The notes: generated by a model from the letters alone, not told the origin. DNA of 64,000 nucleotides from Haloarcula laminariae (GCF_025457605.1 NZ_JAMZFY010000001.1:496001-560000), one strand, 5' to 3'. Counted from the stretch's first letter, positions 8,016-17,287 are shown. Numbers and translations are program-made.

Positions 8016-9641
8016 CTACGCGCTGGTGCGTCGGAAGACGACCACGCCGTCGTTCTCGAAGGCGCGCTCGTAGCGGGGGCTCTCGGCGAACGACGCTTCG
8101 AGGGTGCCGTTGGCTCGCTCGTAGTCGCCCCGGACGGTGTACGGCCCCCTCGGCAGATAGACGTACTCCGGGTCCGCATCGACGGTCGCCATCGCGGCCG
8201 CCGCACAGCTCCGACTCCGGCACTCGGAGCCGTTGACGAAGGCGTTCAGGTGCGCCTCGTAGGTGTCCGGACCGCGCCACTCGGCGCCCCAGGGGGAGAC
8301 GAGGATAGTCCGGTCGGTGTAGACCGGGAACCACTCGGCGGCGTCGCCGAAGACGACGAACGTCGCGTCCGGGTCGGTCTCCTCGGCGGCCCACGCCATC
8401 GCCTTGGTGTCGGCGTCGTCGACGAACTCGGGGGTCGTCTCGTCCGAACCGGCGAACCCGTAGCCGAGCCCGCCCAGGCCGACCAGCGAGAGCACGACGA
8501 GGCCGGCGACGACGACGCGAGCGGCGGCCGGGTCGGGCCGGACCATCCCGCCGTCCGGTCGGTCGGGCGTCCCGGCAGCGGCGCGGCCGAGAGCGCCGTC
8601 GACGAGGGCGACGGCCCCGTCGGCGTACCCCCGCTCGGCCAGCTCGACGGCGGCGGCGACCATCGCGATGGCTCCCACCGCGTAGGTGAACCGGGGCTGT
8701 GCGAAGAGGAGCCAGACGGCGGCTGTCCACGCGCCCACCACCCGGTGTCGCGTCCCCAGCAGTCCAACGGCGGCGGCCATCGGGACGAGCGCGCCGGTCG
8801 GCCCCCACTCGCGCAGGCGGTAGACCACGCCGAACAGCCCGCCGTGGGTGCCTGCGGCACCCGAAAAGACGCCGATGCCGTGATGGCTCACGACGGTCGC
8901 CAGCCACGGCGCCCCCAGCGCCAGGGCGCCGAACCCGACGACCGCGCCCCGGACCAGCCCCCCCGGCGAGCGGTCGTACCCGGCCCAGAAGACGAGGTAG
9001 GTGGCGACGGTGAAGATGGTGTAGGTCGGGTGCGTGTGTGCGACCAGCGCCACCGAGAACAGCCCCGGGAGGACCCACTCGCGGGCCCCGTCGCGGAAGA
9101 TGCGAAGCGCCGCGTAGCTCCCACACAGCGCGAAGACGAAGGCCGGCGCGCGGACGAGGCCGCCGGCGCTGATGTGCCACTCAAGCACCTGGGGGTTCAG
9201 GACCACAAGCAGCGCCGCCGCGGTGCCGGCCCGGCGGTCGCCCACCAGGTCGCGGCCGAGCAGATACGTCGGCACGAGGGCCGCGACGGTCACCAGCGGC
9301 GGGAGATACAGCGCCGTCGCGAACGCGCCCGCCCCGAGGTCCCGCAGTACCGCGAGGGCGTAGAACACGAGCGGGGGGTACGCGAAGGGGACTCCCTCCG
9401 GGCCGTAGTGTGGTATCGTCGCCGGTAGCGCGTAGCCGTTTGCCCGTATGGCGTCGGCGGTCTCGACGTAGAGCCCCGCGCCGTAGGCCGGGTAGTCGTT
9501 CGTCGCGAGGTAGATGGCCACGACGGCCAGGCCGACAAGCAGTGGCCAGCCGAGCCACCGGGCGTCGTCGCTGTCGACGGGCGAGGCCGGCAGCCGCGCT
9601 CGGACGCCCGCCCGCGCTCCGGCGAGATGGGACCCGCTCAT
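8016..9641 (-). CDS. GT-C fold membrane glycosyltransferase (GT39/ArnT-like)
   Basis: A 541-residue protein with about ten to eleven membrane segments, an early acidic luminal loop (YVETADAIRANGY) and a large extracytoplasmic C-terminal domain after residue 390. This is the layout of dolichyl-phosphate-sugar-dependent GT39-like enzymes. The start overlaps the upstream arylsulfotransferase-like gene (ATGA at 9638-9641), so the pair is one operon. It probably modifies a lipid or surface glycan outside the cell. Acceptor and donor are unknown. Confidence 0.75.
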   Translation of the reverse strand: MSGSHLAGARAGVRARLPASPVDSDDARWLGWPLLVGLAVVAIYLATNDYPAYGAGLYVETADAIRANGYALPATIPHYGPEGVPFAYPPLVFYALAVLRDLGAGAFATALYLPPLVTVAALVPTYLLGRDLVGDRRAGTAAALLVVLNPQVLEWHISAGGLVRAPAFVFALCGSYAALRIFRDGAREWVLPGLFSVALVAHTHPTYTIFTVATYLVFWAGYDRSPGGLVRGAVVGFGALALGAPWLATVVSHHGIGVFSGAAGTHGGLFGVVYRLREWGPTGALVPMAAAVGLLGTRHRVVGAWTAAVWLLFAQPRFTYAVGAIAMVAAAVELAERGYADGAVALVDGALGRAAAGTPDRPDGGMVRPDPAAARVVVAGLVVLSLVGLGGLGYGFAGSDETTPEFVDDADTKAMAWAAEETDPDATFVVFGDAAEWFPVYTDRTILVSPWGAEWRGPDTYEAHLNAFVNGSECRSRSCAAAAMATVDADPEYVYLPRGPYTVRGDYERANGTLEASFAESPRYERAFENDGVVVFRRTSA

Positions 9642-11032
9642 CTGTTACGTATCTGCACCGGCCACCGCAAATGCACTTCGAAGGAGCGCCGACGCCACTC
9701 GACGACGGCCCAGACCAGGAGGACGACGACCAGCCCCACGGCGGCCAGCGCTTCGACCGGCCCGACCCACGCCGGTAGCAGGTAGGCGACGCCGTTGACG
9801 AGCGGTTTCGGCAGCAGCGTCGTCGTCTCGCTCACCGCCGAGCGGTTCTCCGCCGACGGCGTCCGGGCGGGCAGCCCGAGCGCCGCCGCGCTCCGGCCGC
9901 CGGCGCTCTCGTCGCCGGTGCCCAGGCGCTCCGATTCGTAGGGGAAGCCGACGGTGCTCGACCAGACGACGCTGCCGTTCCGTGCGACTTCCAGCACGCG
10001 GTCCCCGTTGGAGTCGGTTATCAGGGTGTGGCCGTTCGGGAGCCGGTCGGCGTCCCGGACCCAGGTCAGGCGCTGGTCGCGCCACTCCCAGGACCGCTCC
10101 CAGCTCCCGTTCCGGCGCTGGTACTCGACGACGCGGCCGTTCTCCGAGTCGGCGACCAGCACGGCGGGGCCGCCCCGCTCGGCGGGGATGAAATCGGGGT
10201 TGTGCTGCTCGTACAGCGTGTCGTGGTCCCCGTCGCTGCCCAGGGTCCAGCTCTCCCGCAGCCCGGTCTCGGTGTCGACGAAGACAACCTGGTCGTGGTT
10301 GCGGACGCTGACCATCACCGTCTCCCGGCCGTCGAGTTCGACGTACTCGACGTCGTTGATGTGGGTCCAGTCCTCGGGGTAGGGGCCGCCGCTGCTCGTG
10401 TTGAAATCGGTCTGGGCGTCCCACGACCAGGTGAGCTGTTCGGTCGTGGTGTTGACGACGAACGCGCGGTCCTGGTCGATGTCGGCCACGAGCAGGCGGT
10501 CCTCGCCGATGCGGTCGGCGTCGTGCCACCGCGTCGAGTGTTTCCCCGGCGTGATGCGCGAGTAAACCCGCGTCACGTTGCCGGTGGTCAGGTTCACCCG
10601 CTCGACGCCGTTGCGGGTACAAGCGCTCCCAGAGCTGCAGTCCTCGGGCGCCAGGTGGTCGGCGTAGACGTACTCGACGGTCGCCGCGGTCCCCGCGACC
10701 GGGTCCACGTCCCAGTAGCGCGTGTGGCTCTCGTCGCGGTAGTAGACGCTGCCGTTCGGGGCAAAGGCGACCAGCTCCGCCCGCTTTCGCGGGCCGTCGC
10801 CCACGTCGGTGACAAACGCCGTCGAGTCGGTCGCCACGACGGTGACGTTGTCCCGGGGCGGGACGACCGTGTCGTTCGTTCCGTTGTCCGCCTCGCCGGC
10901 CGAGTCGCTCCGGGCCAGCGACGCGTCCGCCCCGGCCGTCGCGTAGCCGCCGACGAGTATCGCTACACAGCACAGCGCCGCCAGCGCGAACGCCGCTCTG
11001 TACCGGCGTCCCGCAAGCAGTGCGGGGCTCAT
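9638..11032 (-). CDS. Arylsulfotransferase-like beta-propeller membrane protein
   Basis: A 464-residue protein with an N-terminal membrane segment (about 13-33), a large extracellular propeller domain with repeated W-x-W/aspartate blades and several histidines (KHSTRWHDAD, WTHINDVEYV, LYEQHNPDF), and a C-terminal membrane segment (about 425-445). Haloarchaeal proteins of this layout belong to the ASST/arylsulfotransferase-like family. Coupling to a GT39-like transferase suggests that the pair decorates a surface glycan or lipid. Actual sulfotransfer is inferred from family resemblance only. Confidence 0.7.
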   Translation of the reverse strand: MSPALLAGRRYRAAFALAALCCVAILVGGYATAGADASLARSDSAGEADNGTNDTVVPPRDNVTVVATDSTAFVTDVGDGPRKRAELVAFAPNGSVYYRDESHTRYWDVDPVAGTAATVEYVYADHLAPEDCSSGSACTRNGVERVNLTTGNVTRVYSRITPGKHSTRWHDADRIGEDRLLVADIDQDRAFVVNTTTEQLTWSWDAQTDFNTSSGGPYPEDWTHINDVEYVELDGRETVMVSVRNHDQVVFVDTETGLRESWTLGSDGDHDTLYEQHNPDFIPAERGGPAVLVADSENGRVVEYQRRNGSWERSWEWRDQRLTWVRDADRLPNGHTLITDSNGDRVLEVARNGSVVWSSTVGFPYESERLGTGDESAGGRSAAALGLPARTPSAENRSAVSETTTLLPKPLVNGVAYLLPAWVGPVEALAAVGLVVVLLVWAVVEWRRRSFEVHLRWPVQIRNR

Positions 11033-11072
11033 GGCGGTCGCGGCGCCGGTTCTCCCCGTCGTCCGGCCATCG

Positions 11073-11306
11073 TCAGTCGGTCCGGACCGGTATCCACCAC
11101 ACCCGTGAGCGCCCGCCGACCTTCTTGCTGGTGATGTCCGTCTCGGCCTCGAGGTCGTGGAGCTTGTTCAGCGCCGTCCGCCGCGAACAGCCCAGCCGGT
11201 CCGCTATCTCCTTGGCGGTCAGCGGCTCGGCGTAGTCGCCCCGGTCTCTGAACACTTCGATGACGTCCGATTCCGTATACTGGACTTCGCGCCCGGGCGG
11301 TGACAT
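11073..11306 (-). CDS. Small winged-helix DNA-binding protein
   Basis: A 77-residue single-domain HTH protein: LTAKEIADRLGCSRRTALNKLHDLEAE is a clear helix-turn-helix, followed by a short wing (KKVGGRSRVWWIP). It starts at the ATG at 11306 with a conserved-looking SPPGREVQYTESDV lead-in. The stop is 40 bases before the arylsulfotransferase-like gene, so it may regulate or be cotranscribed with that operon. A perfect 7-5-7 palindrome lies upstream at 11479-11497. Confidence 0.8.
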   Translation of the reverse strand: MSPPGREVQYTESDVIEVFRDRGDYAEPLTAKEIADRLGCSRRTALNKLHDLEAETDITSKKVGGRSRVWWIPVRTD

Positions 11307-11623
11307 TGTCGAACCTGTCGGGTGCCGGGTACTTAGTTTTCGCCCGGCCGTCTCGGGTAACGTCCGGTTAAACTGCCGAACGCCGGGCCAGGAGCGTCCT
11401 TTCCTCCGGGGCTATCACGGCGACGCGCCGTGTAGAACCGCGCCCGGACCCACGATGGGACACGGCCGTTGCCGTGGGTGTTACAGCCCCTGTAACATCT
11501 ATCAGCGGATAAGTATAGGCTCCTCCCGCCGCAGGATACTCCCGGGGAGCCCACCCTGGTCCCAACGCTGACTGCTTCGGTCCTCCACAGCCGGTAGCGC
11601 GCCGACGCGCTACCCGTCCCCGT
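11307..11623. other. 317-base intergenic region with two perfect inverted repeats
   Basis: No credible gene was found. The stretch holds CACGGC-CGTT-GCCGTG (11461-11476) immediately followed by TGTTACA-GCCCC-TGTAACA (11479-11497). A TATA-like CTTATC on the minus strand (about 11511-11516) could serve the small HTH gene. Confidence 0.5.
11479..11497. promoter_or_regulatory. Candidate operator TGTTACA-N5-TGTAACA
   Basis: A perfect 7 bp inverted repeat with a 5-base centre, the usual geometry for a dimeric winged-helix regulator. It lies 170-190 bases upstream of the small HTH gene on the minus strand. Binding is inferred from symmetry only. Confidence 0.35.
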
Positions 11624-12439
11624 TTATCCCTCAGTAGCCGTCGTTCCCTCGTCGGACAGCCCGGGAAGCGGAACCGAGCGTTCGCGGTAGCGCTCGAACA
11701 CCTCGCTGGCCCAGTCGTATAGCTCGCCGTCACCGGCTTCGAGTATCGCCTTGAGGTTGTTGCCGTCGTCGTAGGCGATGACACAGCAGCGTTCGTCGTC
11801 GAGGGCGACCCCCAGAGAGAGGGGTGACTCGTGGACGTATATCGTCATCTGGTCGTGGTCCACGCCGAACTGTAGCTCCGATTCGTACCTGGCTTTCGAC
11901 TGTTCCAGCACCGCCGAGTCGATGACGAACTCGATGCGGGTGTCCCCGCTCAGCAGTTCGGCACCGATTTCGTTGAACGGCTGAGCGACCACGGGCGAGA
12001 CGGCGCGCATGTCCCCCTCGACCGCGCCCAGCCACTCGGTGAACCGGCTGAGGGCGGCCAGCGGGCTCCCCCCTTCGCTGACCGTGAGCCGACCGTGTTC
12101 CAGTGCCGCCACCGGCAGGTCGTCGGCGTCCGGTCCCAGATGCGCCGCCAGGGGCCCGAAGCGCCGCGCCCGTGTGACCTCCTCGTGGAGCGCTTCGTAC
12201 TGCTCACAGACCCGCCGCCCGGTCACCGTCGCCCGGTAGTCGCCGTCGTGTTTGACCACCCACTCGCGCTCGCGAAAGCCCGCGAGGATGCGCTGAATCG
12301 TCGTCCGCGTGGCGTCTATCTCCGCACAGAGCTCGTGGGGACGGGCCGGCTCCGCACAGAGCGCGTCGAGGACGGCCCGGCGGTGTGGCGAACCGGTGAG
12401 AAACTGGACGTCCCCGTACACCGCCTGGTCCTGTTGCAT
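11624..12439 (-). CDS. FilR1-like (DUF1724) HTH transcription regulator
   Basis: A 271-residue regulator. The N-terminal winged HTH covers residues 1-85 (SPHRRAVLDALCAEPARPHEL, TRTTIQRILAGFRERE). The middle and C-terminal part (about 115-255) matches the FilR1/DUF1724 domain, with FNEIGAELLSGDTRIEFVID and YVHESPLSLGVALDD typical. I start at the ATG at 12439, because the preceding 76 in-frame codons read as non-coding, and a minus-strand TATA-like sequence at about 12466-12476 fits leaderless initiation. The regulated genes are unknown; the divergent AI-2E transporter is a candidate. Confidence 0.85.
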   Translation of the reverse strand: MQQDQAVYGDVQFLTGSPHRRAVLDALCAEPARPHELCAEIDATRTTIQRILAGFREREWVVKHDGDYRATVTGRRVCEQYEALHEEVTRARRFGPLAAHLGPDADDLPVAALEHGRLTVSEGGSPLAALSRFTEWLGAVEGDMRAVSPVVAQPFNEIGAELLSGDTRIEFVIDSAVLEQSKARYESELQFGVDHDQMTIYVHESPLSLGVALDDERCCVIAYDDGNNLKAILEAGDGELYDWASEVFERYRERSVPLPGLSDEGTTATEG

Positions 12440-12794
12440 CGCTTTGCCCGCCCGTTCGGGAGCCAGGGTTGTTAGTGCCCCGGTTGGCTGTGAGAGTGTC
12501 ACATACTGTGGGAAGAGCCGCTCGGTCGTCCCTTGCCGACGGTAAGGAATCGTTACCGAGGCCAGCGCTCGACTCTCACGATTCACCGCGCCGGTGCTGC
12601 TGCCGTTCGGTCCGGGGAGCCCGCGTGAGCGGGTTCGTCCGCGGCCGCACGAGCCGCCGGCCGGCACTGCTTGCCCCGTTCTCCCGACGCCGACACGGAC
12701 GTGCTTGCACTGGCAGGCGCGCGGGATTACTGTCGGCCGTCACAACTGAGCACACAGTGTCCGAACCGCTCCCGTCCCGTCGCGAGGGCGCGTT
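12440..12794. other. 355-base divergent intergenic region
   Basis: This region separates the FilR1-like regulator from the AI-2E transporter gene. No gene was recognised. It contains a short palindrome TGTGA-GAGTG-TCACA (12489-12503) just upstream of the regulator's TATA-like sequence. The remainder is GC-rich without obvious structure. Confidence 0.4.
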
Positions 12795-13982
12795 GTGAAC
12801 GCACTCTCGCGGAACCGGCTCGGCTGGTGGGGCTACGTCGCCGCTCTTACCGTCATCGTCGTCGTCATCGGGCACAGATTCGTCGGTCTCCTCGCGCTCG
12901 GCCTGTTCGGCTACTACGCGACCAGACCGATATCCGACCGCGTCGGCGAACTGGTAGAGTCGGACGGCCTCGCGGCCGCACTGACGGTCCTGACCGTTCT
13001 CGTCCCGGTGTTTCTCGTCGCCACGTACGCCGGCCTCCAGCTCCTCCAGCAGGTCAGACGCCGGTTCGACCGGGGCGTGGTGGCGATGCTCACCAACCGC
13101 TTTGGCAACGTCGACGCCGTTCCCGCCTGGCTGCCGTCCAGCCCCGAGCGACTCCTGGCGAACCCGCCCTCGCTGGCGCAAGTGACGGAGTTCCTCTCCG
13201 GCTCCCGACTCGAACAGGTCCTCGGATTACTCGGCACCGTCTTCGATGGGCTGTTGCTGGTAGGGCTCGCGACCACGCTCGCCTACGCGCTCCTCCGCTA
13301 CGACGACGCGCTCGCGGGCGTTTTCGCGGCGCTCGTCGGCGGCCAGGAGACGACCGCGTACACCTATGCGCTGGCCGTCGACGACGACCTCGAAGCGATA
13401 TTCTACGGCAACCTCCTGTTCGTCCTCGCGATGGCGGCCATCGCGACGGCGGCGTACGCGGCGACGAACGCGCTCGCCCCGCCGGGGCTCGGCGTCCCGC
13501 TGGTCCTACCCCTTGGCTTTCTCACGGGCATCGCCAGCCTGATTCCGATCATCGTCGGGAAGGTGATCTACCTCCCGGTGGTCGCCTACCTGGGCCTCTC
13601 CGCGCTGGAGAGCGGCCGCGGCCTCGGATTCGTCGCCGGGGTGCTTGTCGCCTACGTCCTCGTGCTCGATATCCTCCCCCAGACCTTCCTCCAGCCCTAC
13701 GTCACCGGCCACCACCTCAACACCATCGTCCTGCTGTTTGCCTACATCCTGGGGCCGATATTCTTCGGCTGGTACGGCTTCTTCCTCATGCCAATCGTCT
13801 TCGTCCTGGTCATCGAAGCGGTCCGTATCGTCCTCCCGGAACTGCTCCACGGTGAGTCGATAGACCCCGCGGCGGACGTGGCCACACAGCTTGGCGCGCC
13901 GGCCGAGGACCTCCACGAGGAGACTACCGACGGCGAGGACGGGGCCGCAAGCGAGGACGGGAGCGGCCCCGCACCGGACTGA
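12795..13982 (+). CDS. AI-2E family transporter (membrane permease)
   Basis: A 395-residue polytopic protein with the AI-2E/PerM layout. Two N-terminal segments come first, then a soluble amphipathic stretch (about 75-135). A block of five to six membrane helices follows, including GVPLVLPLGFLTGIASLIPIIVGK and YILGPIFFGWYGFFLMPIVFVLV, and an acidic tail ends the protein. The start is GTG at 12795. Family members export small signals or ions, and the archaeal substrate is unknown. It is divergent from a FilR1-like regulator. Confidence 0.88.
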   Translation: MNALSRNRLGWWGYVAALTVIVVVIGHRFVGLLALGLFGYYATRPISDRVGELVESDGLAAALTVLTVLVPVFLVATYAGLQLLQQVRRRFDRGVVAMLTNRFGNVDAVPAWLPSSPERLLANPPSLAQVTEFLSGSRLEQVLGLLGTVFDGLLLVGLATTLAYALLRYDDALAGVFAALVGGQETTAYTYALAVDDDLEAIFYGNLLFVLAMAAIATAAYAATNALAPPGLGVPLVLPLGFLTGIASLIPIIVGKVIYLPVVAYLGLSALESGRGLGFVAGVLVAYVLVLDILPQTFLQPYVTGHHLNTIVLLFAYILGPIFFGWYGFFLMPIVFVLVIEAVRIVLPELLHGESIDPAADVATQLGAPAEDLHEETTDGEDGAASEDGSGPAPD

Positions 13983-14147
13983 TACGGTCTCGCCGGCCCC
14001 GGTCGGACGCCCATCGCGACGGCGCGTCCGTGACTACCGGCCCGGCGCTGTTCGAGCGGCTCCCCAGGGGGTCCGCTATCGGCACCGTCCCGCTCCGGAG
14101 CGGCCGGCGACACAGCCCTTTTACTCCGACCGAGTGTTATTGCCTGT

Positions 14148-14354
14148 ATGACAGATACTCCGGCAACCGAGTGGGAGTACGAGACGCTCCGGCCCGCCCG
14201 AGACGCGACGAAGAAGGAAGCCACGGACCCGAAAGCCCGGCTCAACGAACTCGGCGCGGCGGGGTGGGAGCTCGCCGGGACGATAAGCTACGAGGGCGGC
14301 GGGACGAAGTACCTCGTCCTCAAGCGGCCCCGGTCCACGACGCAGTCGGCATGA
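14148..14354 (+). CDS. Small DUF4177-like protein
   Basis: A 68-residue protein with the WEYETL ... LNELGAAGWELAGTI ... KYLVLKRP pattern of DUF4177, a small alpha/beta fold of unknown role. A CTTTTACT box about 27 nt before the ATG fits a leaderless transcript. Its stop overlaps the ATG of the next gene (ATGA, 14351-14354), so the two are translationally coupled. Confidence 0.8.
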   Translation: MTDTPATEWEYETLRPARDATKKEATDPKARLNELGAAGWELAGTISYEGGGTKYLVLKRPRSTTQSA

Positions 14355-15364
14355 GCAACGACGACGTCGGGACGGCGAACACGATGCGCGAGCGGGCGAA
14401 GGCGCCCGGGATTCGGTTCCGAATCCTGCTGGAACTGAACAGGCTCGTCTTCGCCGGCGTTCTCGTCGTCGCCGTCTTCGTTTCCTTCGCCGTGGCCGTG
14501 ACGGTCCTCCCGCCGGGCTTCGCCGCGGTGGTCCGGTCCGGCGACGTGATAGATACGCTGTTTTCCGCCATGATAACCGCCATCGTCACCGGCTCGACGC
14601 TCGTCGTCTCCATCGGCCAGCTCGTCATCTCCCAGGAGGACGGCCCGCTCGGGGACCAGCGCAAGCGGATGAGCGACACGCTCGACTTCCGGGGGTACAC
14701 CGACGAACTACTGGACGAGACGACGCCCGCCGACCCCTCGTCGTTTCTCCGCAGCATCGTCGACCTGACGGCCGAGCGAACCCGCACGCTCCGCGAGGGG
14801 CTCCTCGATACCGGCGACGAACAGCTCCGGACGGAGGCCGAGAAGTTCACCGAGAGCGTCATCAGGAACGCCATGGAAGTGTCCGCCCAGCTGGACGGTG
14901 CGACCTTCGGGACGTTCGACGTGCTGTCTGCCGCCCTGAACTTCAACTACAGCTGGAAGCTCTACCAGGTCGACCGAATCAGCAACGACCACGCCGACGC
15001 CTTAGACGAGACCGACAAGGCGCGGCTCCAGGAGCTGAAGACGGCCTTGGCGATGTTCGGCCCCGCGCGCCAACACATCAAGACGCTGTACTTCCAGTGG
15101 GAGCTCATCACCTTCTCGCAGCTGACGCTGTACCTCGCCGTTCCCGCTCTCGTCGTCGCCGGCGTCATGATGGCCACCGTCGACGCGACGACTGTCACCG
15201 GGTACACGCTCGGCGTCGACAACCTCACCTGGGTTGTCGGAGCCGCCTTCGCGTTCACGCTCGCTCCCTTCCTGCTCTTTGTCGCCTATCTGCTTCGCAT
15301 CCTGACGGTCGCCAAACGGACGCTGGCCATCGGCCCGCTGATTCTCAGGGAGTCACAGCGATAG
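14351..15364 (+). CDS. Four-segment membrane protein of unknown function
   Basis: A 337-residue protein. Two membrane helices near the N terminus (about 35-58 and 72-93) precede a long helical cytoplasmic region of about 150 residues. Two further helices lie near the C terminus (about 260-280 and 290-320). This layout recalls bestrophin-like or DUF4239-type channels, but no diagnostic motif was seen. It is coupled to the preceding DUF4177-like gene. Function unknown. Confidence 0.72.
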   Translation: MSNDDVGTANTMRERAKAPGIRFRILLELNRLVFAGVLVVAVFVSFAVAVTVLPPGFAAVVRSGDVIDTLFSAMITAIVTGSTLVVSIGQLVISQEDGPLGDQRKRMSDTLDFRGYTDELLDETTPADPSSFLRSIVDLTAERTRTLREGLLDTGDEQLRTEAEKFTESVIRNAMEVSAQLDGATFGTFDVLSAALNFNYSWKLYQVDRISNDHADALDETDKARLQELKTALAMFGPARQHIKTLYFQWELITFSQLTLYLAVPALVVAGVMMATVDATTVTGYTLGVDNLTWVVGAAFAFTLAPFLLFVAYLLRILTVAKRTLAIGPLILRESQR

Positions 15365-15402
15365 GCGCCAGAACTGTATTCCCGCCGCTCGAATACGCCC
15401 CT

Positions 15403-15792
15403 ATGCCAATCCAGGTGGAGACGACCGACCGCCTCGACATCGTCGACATCACCGCCGAGGTCGAAAAGCGGGTTCCGGACGGCATCGAACGTGGGCTCTG
15501 TACCGTCTTCGTGCAGCACACGACCGCCGGCGTCGTCGTCAACGAGGCCGAACAACGGCTGCTCGGCGACATCGAGAGCTACTTGCGGGAGCTGGTGCCC
15601 GACGAAGGCGGCTACGCCCACGACGCGCTCGACGGCAACGCCGACTCCCATCTCAGAGCCCTGCTCCTCGACGAGAGTGTCTCGGTGCCGGTCAGGGACG
15701 GCGCGCTCGCACTCGGGACCTGGCAGTCCGTGTTGCTAATCGACTGCGACGGCCCGCGGACGCGCTCGGTGACGGTGACCTGCACGTCGTAA
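15403..15792 (+). CDS. YjbQ/UPF0047 family protein
   Basis: A 129-residue protein with the full YjbQ signature: VFVQHTTAGVVVNEAEQ near residue 38, then YAHDALDGNADSHLRALLLDESVSVPV and GTWQSVLLIDCDGPR. The His/Asp/Glu residues form a conserved metal-like site. Members show weak thiamine-phosphate synthase activity in bacteria, but the physiological role in archaea is unsettled. ATG at 15403 gives the usual family length. Confidence 0.9.
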   Translation: MPIQVETTDRLDIVDITAEVEKRVPDGIERGLCTVFVQHTTAGVVVNEAEQRLLGDIESYLRELVPDEGGYAHDALDGNADSHLRALLLDESVSVPVRDGALALGTWQSVLLIDCDGPRTRSVTVTCTS

Positions 15793-15869
15793 CGCTGTGC
15801 GGACGCTTTCCGGCACGGCGCCGTTCCGGGCGGCTTCTGCCGTGTCCCGAGTGCGCACGCCCCACTACA

Positions 15870-15877
15870 CTTATCTA
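15870..15877 (+). promoter_or_regulatory. TATA-like box for the HpcH/HpaI aldolase gene
   Basis: CTTATCTA is centred about 27 nt before the ATG at 15900, predicting a leaderless mRNA. Confidence 0.6.
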
Positions 15878-15899
15878 TCGACGATACGACATTTGTGAC

Positions 15900-16694
15900 A
15901 TGGCGTCTTCACCGGCGGAAAACGACCTCCCGGCGACACTGCACGAGGGCGACGTCGCTCTGGGGCTTCTCGACACCACGTACAGCCCGACAGTCATGGA
16001 GTTCTGTGGCGAACTCGGTCTCGACTTCGTGTGGCTAGACCTGGAACACGGCGGGCCGGACCCGTGGCATGCGGGCAGCCTCGAACACCTGCTGCTTGCG
16101 GCCGAACGGACGGGTATCGACCCGCTCGTCCGGCTCCCGGACACGGACCCGACGCTCGTCCGGAAGGCGCTGGACCTCGGCGCCAGAAACGTCTTCCTCC
16201 CCCGCGTCGAGAGCTCCGAGGAGGTCCGGCGGGCGGTTCGGTCCGCGCGGTTCCGGTACGACGGCGGGCCGGGCGACCGCGGCCTCGCGGCCCCGCGGGC
16301 CAGGCGCTGGGGGCTCGCGGAGGAGTACGTCGAGCGGGAGGACGAACAGACGCTCGTCGGCGTGACGATTGAGAACAGCCAGTCCGTCGAGGCCATCGAC
16401 GAGATTCTCGACGTGCCGGAACTGGGCTTCGTCTTCATCGGCCCGTTTGACCTGTCGGTGTCGCTCGGCCATCCGGGCGAACTCGACCACCCGGACGTCG
16501 AGGCCGCCATCGAAACGGTCCGCTCGGCCGCCATCGACGCCGGCGTCCCCGTCGGTGGCCTCGGCTTCGGGATGGACGACGTCAACGAGAAGGCCGAAAA
16601 CGGCTACCAGATTCTCCACCTCGGCAGCACGACCGGGGCACTCCAGACGGCGATCAACGGCTGGCTCGACGCGTTCGAGGGCGACCGGTCCTGA
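15900..16694 (+). CDS. HpcH/HpaI family class II aldolase/lyase
   Basis: A 264-residue TIM-barrel enzyme of the HpcH/HpaI family. It has GLLDTTYSPTVMEFCGELGLDFVWLDLEHG at the N terminus with the metal-side acidic residues and His, LVRLPDTDP with the conserved Arg, and a metal-binding Glu in VTIENSQSVE followed by GPFDLSVSLG with the second acidic ligand. Members cleave 2-keto-3-deoxy or hydroxy acids to pyruvate and an aldehyde. It stands alone, so the substrate is open. Confidence 0.88.
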   Translation: MASSPAENDLPATLHEGDVALGLLDTTYSPTVMEFCGELGLDFVWLDLEHGGPDPWHAGSLEHLLLAAERTGIDPLVRLPDTDPTLVRKALDLGARNVFLPRVESSEEVRRAVRSARFRYDGGPGDRGLAAPRARRWGLAEEYVEREDEQTLVGVTIENSQSVEAIDEILDVPELGFVFIGPFDLSVSLGHPGELDHPDVEAAIETVRSAAIDAGVPVGGLGFGMDDVNEKAENGYQILHLGSTTGALQTAINGWLDAFEGDRS

Positions 16695-16750
16695 CGTGGG
16701 TGCAACGTCGGAGTCTCGCGACGCGGGGTCGCCTTGCCCCCGAGGGTCGG

Positions 16751-17287
16751 TCACCCACCAACGGCTTCGACCACCACTGTCACCGCCGTCTCCCCCCGTT
16801 CGCTCGTCGTGGTCACGTCGAACCCGACCGCCAGGACGTGCGTTCGGTCGGTGCGCTCCTGGACGACGACCCCGCGGTCCACGCTACAGTTCCCGAACTC
16901 CCGGCCCGGTCCGCCCGGACAGTTCGCCGACTGCCAGGCGCGGGCCGCCGTCGCGTTGTAGCGTATCTCGGTGACGGTGCCCCGCTCCATCTCGCCGGTC
17001 CGGAGACGCGAGCGGACCGGTTCGAGGGCGTCTCGCAGCGCCGTCACCGCCGCGGTTCGGTCGGCCCACGCGTACCTTCGGGGCACGGACGCGCTCTCCT
17101 GCTCCACGGCACGGCCGAGGACGCGGACCGTGTCGTCCGTCGGGTCGTCGACGGCGCCCGCCGCGCGGACATCGTCGTGGTAGCCAAGCTGGAGGTACGC
17201 CAGCACCACCGGTGCGAGCGCGACGGCGACCAGTACCGCCGCGACGAGCACCAGCTGGCCCCGCTCGCTCCCGTTCACGCGTACCAC
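16751..17287 (-). CDS. Pilin-like protein of the type IV pilus operon (DUF7261-like)
   Basis: A 178-residue protein with a short charged leader and a class III signal pattern (SERG/QLVLVAA), followed by one membrane helix and an extracellular domain with a Cys pair (SANCPGG, FGNCSVD). It is the last gene of the seven-gene pilus operon. Its first bases overlap the preceding pilin gene by 13. Prepilin peptidase cleavage is predicted before Gln. DUF assignment is from memory. Confidence 0.75.
   Translation of the reverse strand: MVRVNGSERGQLVLVAAVLVAVALAPVVLAYLQLGYHDDVRAAGAVDDPTDDTVRVLGRAVEQESASVPRRYAWADRTAAVTALRDALEPVRSRLRTGEMERGTVTEIRYNATAARAWQSANCPGGPGREFGNCSVDRGVVVQERTDRTHVLAVGFDVTTTSERGETAVTVVVEAVGG

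Noticed and set aside
12489-12503. TGTGA-N5-TCACA palindrome as a CRP-like site
   Set aside because: Five-base arms are common by chance at this scale and no CRP-type regulator is present; kept only as a note in the intergenic entry.
12440-12667. N-terminal extension of the FilR1-like regulator
   Set aside because: The 76 codons are Arg/Gly-rich and non-conserved in character; the inner ATG has promoter support and begins at the HTH.
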